DNA from: JACKOB01 sp024234575
GTDB taxonomy: Bacteria; Pseudomonadota; Gammaproteobacteria; Pseudomonadales; Oleiphilaceae
Length of the DNA: 64,000 nt
Direction of reading: 5' to 3'
Assembly (NCBI GenBank): GCA_051208035.1
Contig: JBPJFZ010000004.1
Location: forward strand, 186,001-250,000
Of the stretch, positions 8,694 through 17,212 are shown one piece after another (position 1 is the stretch's first letter; each line of letters starts with the position of its first letter). The position numbers and the translations under genes were made by a program. Below the pieces are notes generated by a model. That model did not search any database. It was not told the DNA's origin and saw only the letters and a list, made by a program, of their open reading frames with translations.

Positions 8694-8919
8694 ATCTATA
8701 CCAATTGAAAATCCACATCTGCCGCTGTATGCAGATATGGCTCAGCGTTATTAAGTATCCGTTGTTTGGTGCGTTTCGATCTATCACTGCTAAGCGTGGC
8801 TTAGTTTGTTGGAGTGCGTGTTAACGCCCGGTCTTATGCATAGTCTCGCGTGCTTGCGCCCAAGCCGGTATCTATTGCAGTGGCAAGGGCGTGCTGAGCA
8901 AGTTACTGTTAGTGTCTTA

Positions 8920-10116
8920 TCAACGTGGTTTTTTTCGATCGTCTCCAGCGTAAATTTTAATGAGCTGCGAGACGCTTGTCACGAGGTGATCAGCTTCATC
9001 ATCTGAAATAATCAGCGGTGGTAGCAGGCGGATGACGCGATCAGAGGTGACATTGATCAGCAATCCTTGGGTTTTAGCCAGCGCCACAAGCTCAGGACAA
9101 GGGTCGGTCATCTCGATACCGATCATTAATCCTAGGCCCCGGATATCCCGGATGTACTTCGCACCAGCAAATTGTTCTTTAAAGGCTTCAAGCAGGCGCG
9201 TGCCTAGAATATTGGCACGGCTAGCTAATCGCTCAGCTTCAATTGTATCGATAACCGACAATGCTGCTGCACAGGCGAGCGGGTTGCCACCAAATGTGGA
9301 GCCATGCGAGCCAGGTGTAAAAACATCTTCCGCTTTACTGCCAGCCAGGCAGGCACCAATAGGAAACCCATTGCCCAACCCTTTGGCGGTTGTGACAACG
9401 TCAGGCTCGACACCGAGACGTTGGTAGGCGAAGTAGGCACCGGTTCTGCCATTACCTGTTTGTACTTCATCCAGCATTAGCAGCCAGTCATGCTTGGTGC
9501 AAAGTTCTCGTACTTTGGCAAAATACTCTGGGTTTACCGGTGTGACGCCGCCTTCTCCCTGCACTGGCTCCATCAGGATAGCAACGATGTCAGGGTTTGA
9601 TTTTGCGATAGTTTCAAGTGCCTGCAGGCTATTGAATGGCGCACGCACGAAGCCTTTTAATAATGGCTCGAAACCAGCCTGCACTTTACGGTTACCCGTC
9701 GCCGATAGCGTTGCAAGGGTGCGTCCGTGGAAGGAGTTTTCCATTACGATAATAGCAGGGGAGGTTTTGCCTTTTTTATGGCCGTAAAGTCGGGCGAGTT
9801 TTATCGCCGCTTCGTTTGCTTCTGCTCCAGAGTTGCAAAAAAATGCTTTCTTTAGTCCGGATACTTTGCACAGTTGCTCGGCCAGTGTATTCTGCAGCGG
9901 AATTGTATACAGGTTTGAGCAGTGAATAAGCTTGCCAGCCTGATCAGATATTGCCTTGGTAACGGCGGGGTGGCTGTGGCCCAATCCGCATACAGCGATT
10001 CCGCTTACGGTATCAAAATATTTATTACCGTTTGTGTCATACAACCAGGCACCTTCCCCTCGATCGAAAGAGAGAGCTTGTCTTCCATAGGTGTTCATCA
10101 GAGGTTGTGTTGTCAT
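8920..10116 (-). CDS. argD: Acetylornithine aminotransferase (class III)
   Basis: PLP enzyme that transaminates N-acetylglutamate semialdehyde to N-acetylornithine; ArgD often also acts in lysine synthesis. Conserved blocks are GKLIHCSNLY, FFCNSGAEANEAAIKLAR, NSFHGRTLATLSATG, EPVQGEGGVTP, LLMLDEVQTGNGRTG and the PLP-lysine segment TTAKGLGNGFPIGA. The frame is open back to a GTG at 10131, but that GTG overlaps GAAGG, which is well placed as the ribosome binding site for the ATG at 10116, so I start there (398 residues). The gene lies upstream of argF. A terminator-like hairpin sits about 130 bases upstream in its own direction of transcription. Confidence 0.93.
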   Translation of the reverse strand: MTTQPLMNTYGRQALSFDRGEGAWLYDTNGNKYFDTVSGIAVCGLGHSHPAVTKAISDQAGKLIHCSNLYTIPLQNTLAEQLCKVSGLKKAFFCNSGAEANEAAIKLARLYGHKKGKTSPAIIVMENSFHGRTLATLSATGNRKVQAGFEPLLKGFVRAPFNSLQALETIAKSNPDIVAILMEPVQGEGGVTPVNPEYFAKVRELCTKHDWLLMLDEVQTGNGRTGAYFAYQRLGVEPDVVTTAKGLGNGFPIGACLAGSKAEDVFTPGSHGSTFGGNPLACAAALSVIDTIEAERLASRANILGTRLLEAFKEQFAGAKYIRDIRGLGLMIGIEMTDPCPELVALAKTQGLLINVTSDRVIRLLPPLIISDDEADHLVTSVSQLIKIYAGDDRKKPR

Positions 10117-10245
10117 ATAAGCGACCTTCACTCATTAAAAATAATTGCATTTCAGCAGCACCGGCTTTTCGTTGCGAATTAATTGGCTGCCTCAGCGTTG
10201 CAGCTGATGTCGGAGCTTAAACAGGCTGAAATGGGTCTCGTGACC

Positions 10246-10272
10246 AAAAAACAAAAGGCAGCCAAGGCTGCC
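10246..10272 (-). terminator. Terminator-like hairpin upstream of argD
   Basis: GGCAGCC (10257-10263) and GGCTGCC (10266-10272) form a GC-rich 7-bp inverted repeat. Read on the minus strand it is followed by TTTTGTTTTTT (10256 down to 10246), the layout of an intrinsic terminator. It points towards argD and lies about 130 bases before the argD start, with no minus-strand gene behind it. It may be an attenuator in the argD leader or a stop for antisense transcription from hyuB. Confidence 0.6.
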
Positions 10273-10302
10273 CGTAAACCACAAATACTATAAACAATTT
10301 AA

Positions 10303-10308
10303 TATAAT
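10303..10308 (+). promoter_or_regulatory. Possible -10 element for the hydantoinase-like gene
   Basis: A perfect TATAAT lies 60 bases upstream of the chosen start at 10368. No good -35 hexamer is found at the normal distance, so this is tentative. Confidence 0.35.
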
Positions 10309-10367
10309 AGCAATGCTAGAATAGTGTGCAATGTTTGTGAATGACGTTTTATAAGGTGCCTGATCTC

Positions 10368-12044
10368 ATGAGCGCGATCGAACTCGCAATCTTTAGCAGT
10401 CGTATTGAGTCTATTTGCGACGAAATGGGGGCGATGCTGCAGCGCGCAGCTTTTTCCCCAAACATTAAAGACCGGCTGGATTTTTCTTGTGCGATTTTTG
10501 ATGCTCGTGGTGAATTGGTTGCACAAGCGGCGCATATTCCAGTGCATCTGGGAAGTATGGCGTTTGCCATGAAAGATGTTGTCGGGGCGTTCGATTGGTC
10601 CGATTCAGATGTGGTAATTTTTAATAATCCGTATCTGGGTGGCACTCATTTGCCTGATGTAACGCTCGTCTCACCTGTGATAATTGATGGCTGTGTGACA
10701 GCATTTTGCGCTTGTCGTGCACACCATGCGAACATTGGTGCATCTTCCCCCGGATCTATGCCAGTCTCAAGTCATCTGGACGAAGAGGGGGTATTGATTT
10801 CGCCCATGAAGCTGTTTTCTGGTGGCGCAGTAATCGGTGAAACACTGAAGCTACTGTTACAAATCGGCCAAACTGAAGTCTCCGAAGAAGATCTTTTGCT
10901 GGCTGCAAAGGCATTGCAATGGGAGTCTCCGAGCAAAAAGGTGGAAAACGTTGAGACACCTGCTTGCGCTGAGGACACAAGCAAAACGATGGCTGAGGCA
11001 GGTTTACTCATAGCACTGGGGGATTTTATGGCCCAGTTAGGGGCTGTTAACGTGGGAACTCAGCGACTATTGGCGAATCTCCGGTTAACGGGCAGGGCTG
11101 TGTTTTCTGCAAGTGTCGAAAAGTTGAATGCGTATGCCTCAGCGATGACAGCGGCCATGCTTCAAAGCATTCCTCATGGTCAGGCTTTCTTTGAGGATAA
11201 GATGGATGGTGATGGTATTGAAGATTCTGAAGTTTTCTTAAAGGTTCTTGTCACCAAAAATGCGGATCGAATTTTATTTGATTTTTCAGGCACCTCTTTG
11301 CAGGTGAGGGGCAATATAAACTGCCCACTGAGCGTTACAGCGGCGGCTGTATTTTATGTGATTAGATGCTTGTTGCCACCGCAGCTGCCAGCTTGTGCTG
11401 GTATGTTTTCGTGCATTGATATCCGTGCTGAAAAAGGTTCTCTTTTAAATGCTGTCTACCCTGGAGCCGTTGCCGCGGGCAATGTGGAGACCAGTTCACG
11501 CATTGTTGATGTTGTGCTAGGGGCGCTGAGCAGGTTAATGCCTAAAATGATACCGGCGGCGAGTCAGGGCACAATGAATAATGTGGCAATGGGTGGCCTG
11601 TCGAAGGCGCGAGGCCGTTGGGACTACTATGAAACAATCTGTGGTGGTGGCGGGGCACATGCAAAAGGCCCTGGCTTAAATGCGCGTCATACGCATATGA
11701 CGAACACGCTCAATACTCCTATTGAAAGCCTTGAATCTCACTATCCTTTACGTGTGCTGGAATACTGTATGCGTGAAAAATCAGGTGGTTGTGGCAAATT
11801 TTCTGGTGGGAATGGTGTCATTAGAACTTATCAGTTTCTTGAGGATACAACCATTACTTTGCTGACGGAGCGACGATTTAGCGAGCCCTGGGGGTTGGCA
11901 GGGGCGGGGAATGGTACTCGAGGAGAGAATCTTCTCAACGGCAAGCTGTTACCTTCTAAATTTACATCGACAGTTCGTCGAAATGATGTGCTGACGATAA
12001 AGACGCCAGGTGGCGGTGGATATGGTGAGCCAATACCTGAGTAA
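10368..12044 (+). CDS. Hydantoinase B / oxoprolinase family protein
   Basis: Member of the HyuB/N-methylhydantoinase B/5-oxoprolinase C-domain family, which opens cyclic amide rings in ATP-dependent complexes with a HyuA partner. Family blocks are visible: MGAMLQRAAFSPNIKDRLDFSCAIFD, AHIPVHLGSM, FNNPYLGGTHLPDVTLVSP, HHANIGASSPGSMP, a central FDFSGTS, GNVETSSRIVDVVLGAL, and a C-terminal SGGCGKFSGGNG and TPGGGGYG. I start at the ATG at 10368 (558 residues) because AAGG precedes it; the ATG at 10341 has no ribosome binding site. No HyuA gene lies on either side, so the substrate and partner are unknown. The segment around residues 150-240 is shorter and more divergent than I expect for the family. 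Confidence 0.82.
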   Translation: MSAIELAIFSSRIESICDEMGAMLQRAAFSPNIKDRLDFSCAIFDARGELVAQAAHIPVHLGSMAFAMKDVVGAFDWSDSDVVIFNNPYLGGTHLPDVTLVSPVIIDGCVTAFCACRAHHANIGASSPGSMPVSSHLDEEGVLISPMKLFSGGAVIGETLKLLLQIGQTEVSEEDLLLAAKALQWESPSKKVENVETPACAEDTSKTMAEAGLLIALGDFMAQLGAVNVGTQRLLANLRLTGRAVFSASVEKLNAYASAMTAAMLQSIPHGQAFFEDKMDGDGIEDSEVFLKVLVTKNADRILFDFSGTSLQVRGNINCPLSVTAAAVFYVIRCLLPPQLPACAGMFSCIDIRAEKGSLLNAVYPGAVAAGNVETSSRIVDVVLGALSRLMPKMIPAASQGTMNNVAMGGLSKARGRWDYYETICGGGGAHAKGPGLNARHTHMTNTLNTPIESLESHYPLRVLEYCMREKSGGCGKFSGGNGVIRTYQFLEDTTITLLTERRFSEPWGLAGAGNGTRGENLLNGKLLPSKFTSTVRRNDVLTIKTPGGGGYGEPIPE

Positions 12045-12135
12045 AGTATTCAGGAATAGCAAAACGAGGTAGAATAGCATCAGTTCTATAAATGAATGTT
12101 TAATTGTTGGTACAACTCTACAAATGAGGTGATGA

Positions 12136-12465
12136 ATGGATATTATTGAAACAATTAAGAGCCAGATTGAGAATAACGGCGTAATTCTTTACATGAAAGG
12201 CACGCCACAGGCACCTCAGTGCGGGTTTTCTGCACGCTCTGTACAGGCTTTAATGGCTTGCGGTGAGCGGTTTGCCTTCGTTAACATCCTTGATAATCCG
12301 GAAATACGAGAGCAGCTTAAGGTTTATTCAAACTGGCCGACTTTTCCTCAGCTTTATGTGAAGGGTGAGCTTATTGGTGGTTGTGACATCATCACCGAAA
12401 TGTTTGACAGCGGTGAGCTGCAGACTTTGATAAAAGAGGCGGTTGGTACTGAGCAGAACAGCTAA
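12136..12465 (+). CDS. grxD: Monothiol glutaredoxin, Grx4 type
   Basis: Small cytoplasmic monothiol glutaredoxin that binds a glutathione-ligated [2Fe-2S] cluster and takes part in iron-sulfur cluster transfer. The active-site motif CGFS is present with the single catalytic cysteine at residue 29, preceded by GTPQAPQ. NWPTFPQLYVKGELIGGCDII supplies the cis-proline and glutathione-binding residues. The 109-residue length is normal. A good ribosome binding site (GAGGTGATGA) precedes the ATG. It runs in the same direction as the HyuB-like gene but is about 90 bases away, so it may have its own promoter. Confidence 0.96.
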   Translation: MDIIETIKSQIENNGVILYMKGTPQAPQCGFSARSVQALMACGERFAFVNILDNPEIREQLKVYSNWPTFPQLYVKGELIGGCDIITEMFDSGELQTLIKEAVGTEQNS

Positions 12466-12480
12466 CCCAGCAAAAGATAC

Positions 12481-12513
12481 ATCATCGTCGCACTTGTTTT
12501 GTGCGGCGGTGAT
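12481..12513. other. GU-rich hairpin between grxD and the TonB-like gene
   Basis: ATCATCGTCGCAC (12481-12493) can pair over all 13 positions with GTGCGGCGGTGAT (12501-12513) if G-U pairs are allowed, leaving a 7-base loop. It lies between convergent genes, where a terminator is expected, but no T run follows on the plus strand. Confidence 0.45.
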
Positions 12514-12585
12514 TTAGTTGCCATCATTTATTTTCCTCATCAAGCCGATTTAACTTCAATCCCAACCCATGTCAGTCTTTTCCGC

Positions 12586-13428
12586 TTATTTTGTCTCTTG
12601 GTTGGGGGGCGAATAATTCAGTGTTATTTGGTATGTGTAAGCTTTATGCATATCTTCGATAGGAGGAGGGGGGTACGGACTGGCAAGAAATGCTGCGCGA
12701 AGAGCAGCTTTATCCAGTTTTTCGTCACCACTGGACTTCATGATTCTTGCGTTCTCGAGTGCGCCACTTGGTAGTAATTTAACTTCAACCACCAATGATC
12801 GAGATATCGTTAGTGTGCTGTATTTAAACTGCCCATCATGAAACTGCGATTGTGAAAGCTTTTGCACAAGCAGCAGTAAATAAGGGTCCATTGGGTCGCC
12901 CGTTGTTGTTGAAAGCTGCGCTTGCAAAGGCGTGAGGTCATCTCGTTGCGCAAATAACTGGCTGAACTGGTTGAAATCACCTCCCTGTGAAGAAGATGGC
13001 GCTGGTCGATTACCAATAGTGGTGAATTGTGGCCTCTTAATTGGTATTTCGGGTGCGTTTGGTGCGCTATTGGGTGAGGATGTGGTTGGTCTGCTTTCTT
13101 TCGCTGTTGCTGGGACAGTTATGTCCTGTGGAATTTTACGGGGTTCTGATGGTGCTGATATTAATTGACTGCTGTCTGTTGTAGTCACAACGTCACGAGT
13201 GCCACCCGAGCTTTGTGTTTCGCTGCGATGTGCAGAGGCTCCCCCGCTGTTGTTGGTGCTTGCCACTGAGTCTGGCTGTTTTAAAGTGACGCTGATATTG
13301 TCGATGGTGACGACAGGTTCATGGGGAATCCATTTGGCCAGGAAAATTCCTACGAGCGTATGAAATAGCAAAGCGACAGATAATGAAAGGGCGATTCTGA
13401 GTTGTGAAGAGCTTTTTACATCATCCAT
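12586..13428 (-). CDS. TonB-like energy-transducer family protein
   Basis: Inner-membrane protein of 280 residues with the TonB plan. A short cytoplasmic N-terminus leads into one membrane helix (about residues 11-34). A long low-complexity periplasmic linker rich in Ser, Thr, Pro and Asn covers about 50-165. The C-terminal TonB/TolA-like domain (about 205-275) includes VVEVKLLPSGALENARIMKSSGDEKLDKAALRAA and ends PYPPPP...YTYQITLNY. TonB proteins energise outer-membrane receptors using ExbB/ExbD, neither of which is nearby. The gene follows the DUF1631 gene by 22 bases on the same strand, so the two are probably one transcript. The linker lacks the Lys-Pro repeats of classical TonB; TolA-like or another periplasm-spanning role is possible. 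Confidence 0.78.
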   Translation of the reverse strand: MDDVKSSSQLRIALSLSVALLFHTLVGIFLAKWIPHEPVVTIDNISVTLKQPDSVASTNNSGGASAHRSETQSSGGTRDVVTTTDSSQLISAPSEPRKIPQDITVPATAKESRPTTSSPNSAPNAPEIPIKRPQFTTIGNRPAPSSSQGGDFNQFSQLFAQRDDLTPLQAQLSTTTGDPMDPYLLLLVQKLSQSQFHDGQFKYSTLTISRSLVVEVKLLPSGALENARIMKSSGDEKLDKAALRAAFLASPYPPPPIEDMHKAYTYQITLNYSPPNQETK

Positions 13429-13450
13429 AGAATACTGCTACTAACCAGAA

Positions 13451-15661
13451 TCAAGCTTGTTTGGCAGTGATTTTGCGCAGATTACCCATGACAGCGTCTA
13501 ATGCTCTATCAACCAGTAGTCCTTGTTCAAGGACTGACAGACGCCCCATGGCAAGGTCGTTTGCCAGTTCCATGCGCGACTTTTCAACAACTTTTAATCC
13601 CAGCCTGTTGACGAATATGTAACAGTCGGGATCTTCAATTTTGGCAGATAATTTACAGCGGAACCTGCTTCCGTTGACAAGTGAAAACTCAATCCAGTCA
13701 CCCGTTTGCATGTTACTGATGGCTATTAACTCTGCCGAGTTTTCTGCATGCAATGGCTGTTCTGTATGGGCTGTTTCGCCGGGTTCAGTGACTGGAGTTA
13801 CCGTGTTGGCGGGCTTGGGTGTGGCAGCTTGACTGGCTAAGGGATGCTTAAATGTTTGTGCCAGCACAGCTTTGAGTTGCGACAAAGTGTCGTCAAGACC
13901 AGCAGAATTGTACGACACTTCCTGCAGACCTTTCTTTAACGCCTTGATACAGCCGGGAGCGACACGGGTCCATCGCTCTCTATCTGCTGAAGAAACCGGA
14001 GGGGATAGGCACCAAATGAGTTCCTCGGCAACCTTGACGGCTTCGAGCCAACGGTTTTCTTTGTCGTTTTTCAGGTATGAGAGAAACATTACCCGAGACC
14101 AGCCGTTTTCTAATATTTCTCTGGCTACTTCGGGCACTGCCTGGTTACCTGTGATACTTTTTAATGTTGATTTGACGGTGTTCTGTGCTTTTTGGGTTTT
14201 GATTCGTCCAATTTCCGCTTCTTTGGTTCGCTCCTCTATGATAGAGGCTCGTCGCCCCTCTCTGTCGAGGAAACGTTGGAAATCATCGTTTAATTTAGTG
14301 AAAAGCGAAATGTCACCATCAAATTCGTCAAGAATTTTACGGACGATATTGTGTATCTGGTCGTAGAGCTTATCTTTAGATTTCTCTGATGCATCATTCC
14401 AGCCAATACCTGCTTTAGCTAAAGCGTTGAGTAAGCGTCTTGCAGGATGTGTCGACTTGCTGAAGAACGAGGGGTCTTTTATCACCACTTTTAATATAGG
14501 TATCTGCAGTCGGCTAATAAGCACCTGAATTGGTGCGGAAAGGTTGTAGTCGTCAAGGATAAACTCGAAAAGCATCGAAACGAGGTTTATGGCGTCGTCG
14601 TTTTCCTGATTAACCACTTTTTTCTTTGCAGGGCTATTATCGCTGTTTAATGCTGTGCTAAATATTTCTCTCAGATCAATCAGCTCGGCTCTTCCATCCG
14701 CTAGATTTTCTGGGATATGGTGTCTTTGAACATCGGCAAGAACTTGCAGCAGTTCTTTTTCGGAGACAACATAAGCTGGCTCGTTGAACGTCTCATCATT
14801 TGCTTGCTTTGTAGTCTCGCTGCCAGTCCTTCTCATTTTTGCCAGTAAAGATTGCAATTCTGCGTAGGTGTCCGCCGGTTGTTGCTTGTTTGCCTGTTCT
14901 ATTTTCGCAGCGCTGGTTTCTGCAGATGTGCTCTGGTGCGTGGTATCAGCATTTGCATCTGTTGCACTCTTGAACTTAAGGCTGGGCAGAATGCCATTAT
15001 CTGCCAAATGCTCGTTAACAGCATGCAGCAATAAACCATAGCTCTCTTGTAATTGGTGGCCAATGTGTCGCAAAACCAGAAGCTTTTCTTTTGCCTCTAT
15101 TTCAAGGCAGCTGCATGATTGCGAAATAATTCTGCATATCACTTGTGGGTCAAGAGCCGTTGTGGTCGATTGCCTTTCAGAGACCATGCCAGAGGATTCA
15201 TAAAGGTTGTAAAGCCTTTGTTGTGAAAGTAGCAGGTCGCCAGAATAATCAACGCGTACCCTGCTGGCTGCGCTTTCCATCAAGACTAGCTCTTCTAGTT
15301 CCTGCTCGCCCAAGAGTGTGAGTTCACTTGAAATTTCCTTCTGTTTTTGAAGGATAATATCGACCCGGCGAGGTTCGGTAATAAAAAGTGGGATAGCGGA
15401 ATTTGCATATTCTTCTATCGATCGCCGCTTAATCCGTATTTCGCGCATCGCGTCGAAAAAGCAGCTCTGCTCATTGTTTGTTCTGGCCGAGTTGGCTAGT
15501 TCAAATAATGAATCATCAAGCGAGTCGAAGGTCTGGTTGATGCATTTGCTGAGGTATCGCTGAATGATAGACGTGACAGATGCAAGGAGGCGCTTGGTCT
15601 CCGTAAGAGTCTTTGTGGAGCTAGCAGTGGCGGCTTGGCCAGTGCTATTTATCTCGCTCAT
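13451..15661 (-). CDS. DUF1631 family protein, function unknown
   Basis: A large (736 residues) cytoplasmic protein without signal peptide or membrane helices. Its recognisable part is the DUF1631 region from the middle to the C-terminus: VVNQENDDAINLVSMLFEFILDD, PIQVLISRLQIPILKVVIKD, HPARRLLNALAKAGIGW and a C-terminal beta-rich module (GDWIEFSLVNGSRFRCKLSAKI...FVNRLGLKV) that looks PilZ-like. Charged helical stretches around 480-530 suggest coiled coil. The family is common in Pseudomonas and relatives and has no established biochemical role; automatic labels such as thymidine phosphorylase are unsupported. I start at the ATG at 15661; the frame extends eight codons further. Likely co-transcribed with the downstream TonB-like gene. 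Confidence 0.82.
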   Translation of the reverse strand: MSEINSTGQAATASSTKTLTETKRLLASVTSIIQRYLSKCINQTFDSLDDSLFELANSARTNNEQSCFFDAMREIRIKRRSIEEYANSAIPLFITEPRRVDIILQKQKEISSELTLLGEQELEELVLMESAASRVRVDYSGDLLLSQQRLYNLYESSGMVSERQSTTTALDPQVICRIISQSCSCLEIEAKEKLLVLRHIGHQLQESYGLLLHAVNEHLADNGILPSLKFKSATDANADTTHQSTSAETSAAKIEQANKQQPADTYAELQSLLAKMRRTGSETTKQANDETFNEPAYVVSEKELLQVLADVQRHHIPENLADGRAELIDLREIFSTALNSDNSPAKKKVVNQENDDAINLVSMLFEFILDDYNLSAPIQVLISRLQIPILKVVIKDPSFFSKSTHPARRLLNALAKAGIGWNDASEKSKDKLYDQIHNIVRKILDEFDGDISLFTKLNDDFQRFLDREGRRASIIEERTKEAEIGRIKTQKAQNTVKSTLKSITGNQAVPEVAREILENGWSRVMFLSYLKNDKENRWLEAVKVAEELIWCLSPPVSSADRERWTRVAPGCIKALKKGLQEVSYNSAGLDDTLSQLKAVLAQTFKHPLASQAATPKPANTVTPVTEPGETAHTEQPLHAENSAELIAISNMQTGDWIEFSLVNGSRFRCKLSAKIEDPDCYIFVNRLGLKVVEKSRMELANDLAMGRLSVLEQGLLVDRALDAVMGNLRKITAKQA

Positions 15662-15877
15662 TAAGGGCACCCATCTGTAAAGCATCTACTAAAAGCGCGT
15701 ATTGAACGGCATTTTTAGCCTCAGCTATGTCTGTTGTTATTTTAATAGAGTCATCTTAAAAGGCGTCGTCCCGAAAATGCCTGCTCAGTCTGACAGCAAT
15801 TGGCTATCTGCAAAACGTTATACCACCTTCAGTATACATTGAGATGCAAATTGAAACAAAGCGTTGTGATATCGACG

Positions 15878-17158
15878 CTAAGGCTGCTTTTCCCCAGGTG
15901 TCGCGTCGTTTGGCAGCACTTGTACGGTTTTAATGATGTTGTCCTTTACTTGCTTTATTTCGAATCGATGACCATGTAGTACCAGGCAAAGATTTTGCTC
16001 AGGAATGGTTTCAAGGTATTCGGTAATCAGTCCGTTCAGTGTTTTCGGCCCGTTTAGTGGCAGTGACCAGTGCAAGCTCTTGTTTATTGTACGAATATTG
16101 GTGGTGCCGTTGATCAGGTGTGTGCCATCATTCTGTTTTATGATGTCCATGTTATTTGAGGCGTAGTCGGTTGTGAATTCGCCCACTATTTCTTCCAGTA
16201 TATCTTCCAGTGTCGCAATGCCTTGAATTTCTCCGTATTCATCGACAACGATTCCTATGCGCCTTTTATGTTTTTGGAAGTTTATAAGCTGTGTGTTTAA
16301 TGGCGTTCCTTCAGGAATGAAATAGGGCTCGCGGCACTCTTTGACAAGCGCTGCCTTGTTTTTTTCCTCCGACGTAAAAAATTTAGACAGGTTTCGTAGG
16401 TGAAGTATGCCAATGACATCATTGATGTCTCCCTTATAAACCGGAAGCCTGGTGTGCTGAGATGCACGAATTTGAGAAATTATTGTATCAATGTCGTCAT
16501 TTATATCGATCCCCACAATTTCATTGCGAGGGATCATGATGTCGTCTACTGTGACTTTCTCCAAATCCAAAATACCGACAAGCATGTCCTGATGCTTTTT
16601 GGGGATGAGCGCCCCAGCTTCGTTGACCAGGGTTCGCAGCTCTTCTCTGCTGAGATGGTCTTGCGTGTTGCCTTTGTTTCGAACCCCTATCAGCCGCAGT
16701 ATCCCGTTAGTAATGAGGTTTACGCACCAAACAAAGGGGTAGAGCAACTTAAGCAGTGGGATTAGAAGAAACGACGCGGGATATGCCACTTTCTCTGGGT
16801 AAAGGGCTGCTAGTGTTTTAGGGGTGACTTCTGCAAAAATCAGTATAACAACGGTTAGGGCCATCGTTGCGATAGCGATGCCAGCATCTCCCCACAACCG
16901 GATTGCAATGATTGTAGCAATAGATGAGGCAAAGATATTTACAAAATTGTTGCCGATAAGGATGACGCCAATCAACTGATCGGTTCGTTTAAGTAGATTG
17001 CTTGCCCTTATTGCCCCCTTGTGCCCGTTTTTCTTCATGTGCTTAAGGCGATAGCGGTTGAGGGACATCATGCCTGTTTCGGAGCTTGAGAAAAAAGCCG
17101 ATAGCAGAATCAGAAAAACAAGGATGCCAGAGAGTATGGGTATCGATGTGTCGTTCAA
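15878..17158 (-). CDS. CNNM/CorC-type transporter-associated membrane protein (YfjD/CorB)
   Basis: Inner-membrane protein of 426 residues. The N-terminal CNNM/DUF21 membrane domain (about 1-175) has several hydrophobic helices and the conserved AFFSSSETGMMSLNRYRLKHM segment. A CBS pair follows (about 200-330, with VDDIMIPRNEIVGID and HTRLPVYKGDINDVIGILHLR), then a C-terminal CorC_HlyC domain (EYGEIQGIATLEDILEEIVGEF). Relatives are linked to magnesium/cobalt efflux. In E. coli the equivalent gene yfjD lies next to ypjD and ffh, exactly as here, which supports orthology. Transport substrate is inferred from the family. Confidence 0.92.
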   Translation of the reverse strand: MNDTSIPILSGILVFLILLSAFFSSSETGMMSLNRYRLKHMKKNGHKGAIRASNLLKRTDQLIGVILIGNNFVNIFASSIATIIAIRLWGDAGIAIATMALTVVILIFAEVTPKTLAALYPEKVAYPASFLLIPLLKLLYPFVWCVNLITNGILRLIGVRNKGNTQDHLSREELRTLVNEAGALIPKKHQDMLVGILDLEKVTVDDIMIPRNEIVGIDINDDIDTIISQIRASQHTRLPVYKGDINDVIGILHLRNLSKFFTSEEKNKAALVKECREPYFIPEGTPLNTQLINFQKHKRRIGIVVDEYGEIQGIATLEDILEEIVGEFTTDYASNNMDIIKQNDGTHLINGTTNIRTINKSLHWSLPLNGPKTLNGLITEYLETIPEQNLCLVLHGHRFEIKQVKDNIIKTVQVLPNDATPGEKQP

Positions 17159-17212
17159 GTTGATAGCTATCCTTTTATGTAAATTTAATGATTGTTTCGT
17201 GAAAATTAGTGG

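Noticed and set aside
12499..12774. 91-codon plus-strand frame after grxD
   Set aside because: Mostly antisense to the TonB-like C-terminal domain, which is conserved. It has no ribosome binding site.
13872..14366. 164-codon plus-strand open frame
   Set aside because: It is antisense to the DUF1631 gene, with Ser/Arg-rich low-complexity composition typical of a shadow frame.
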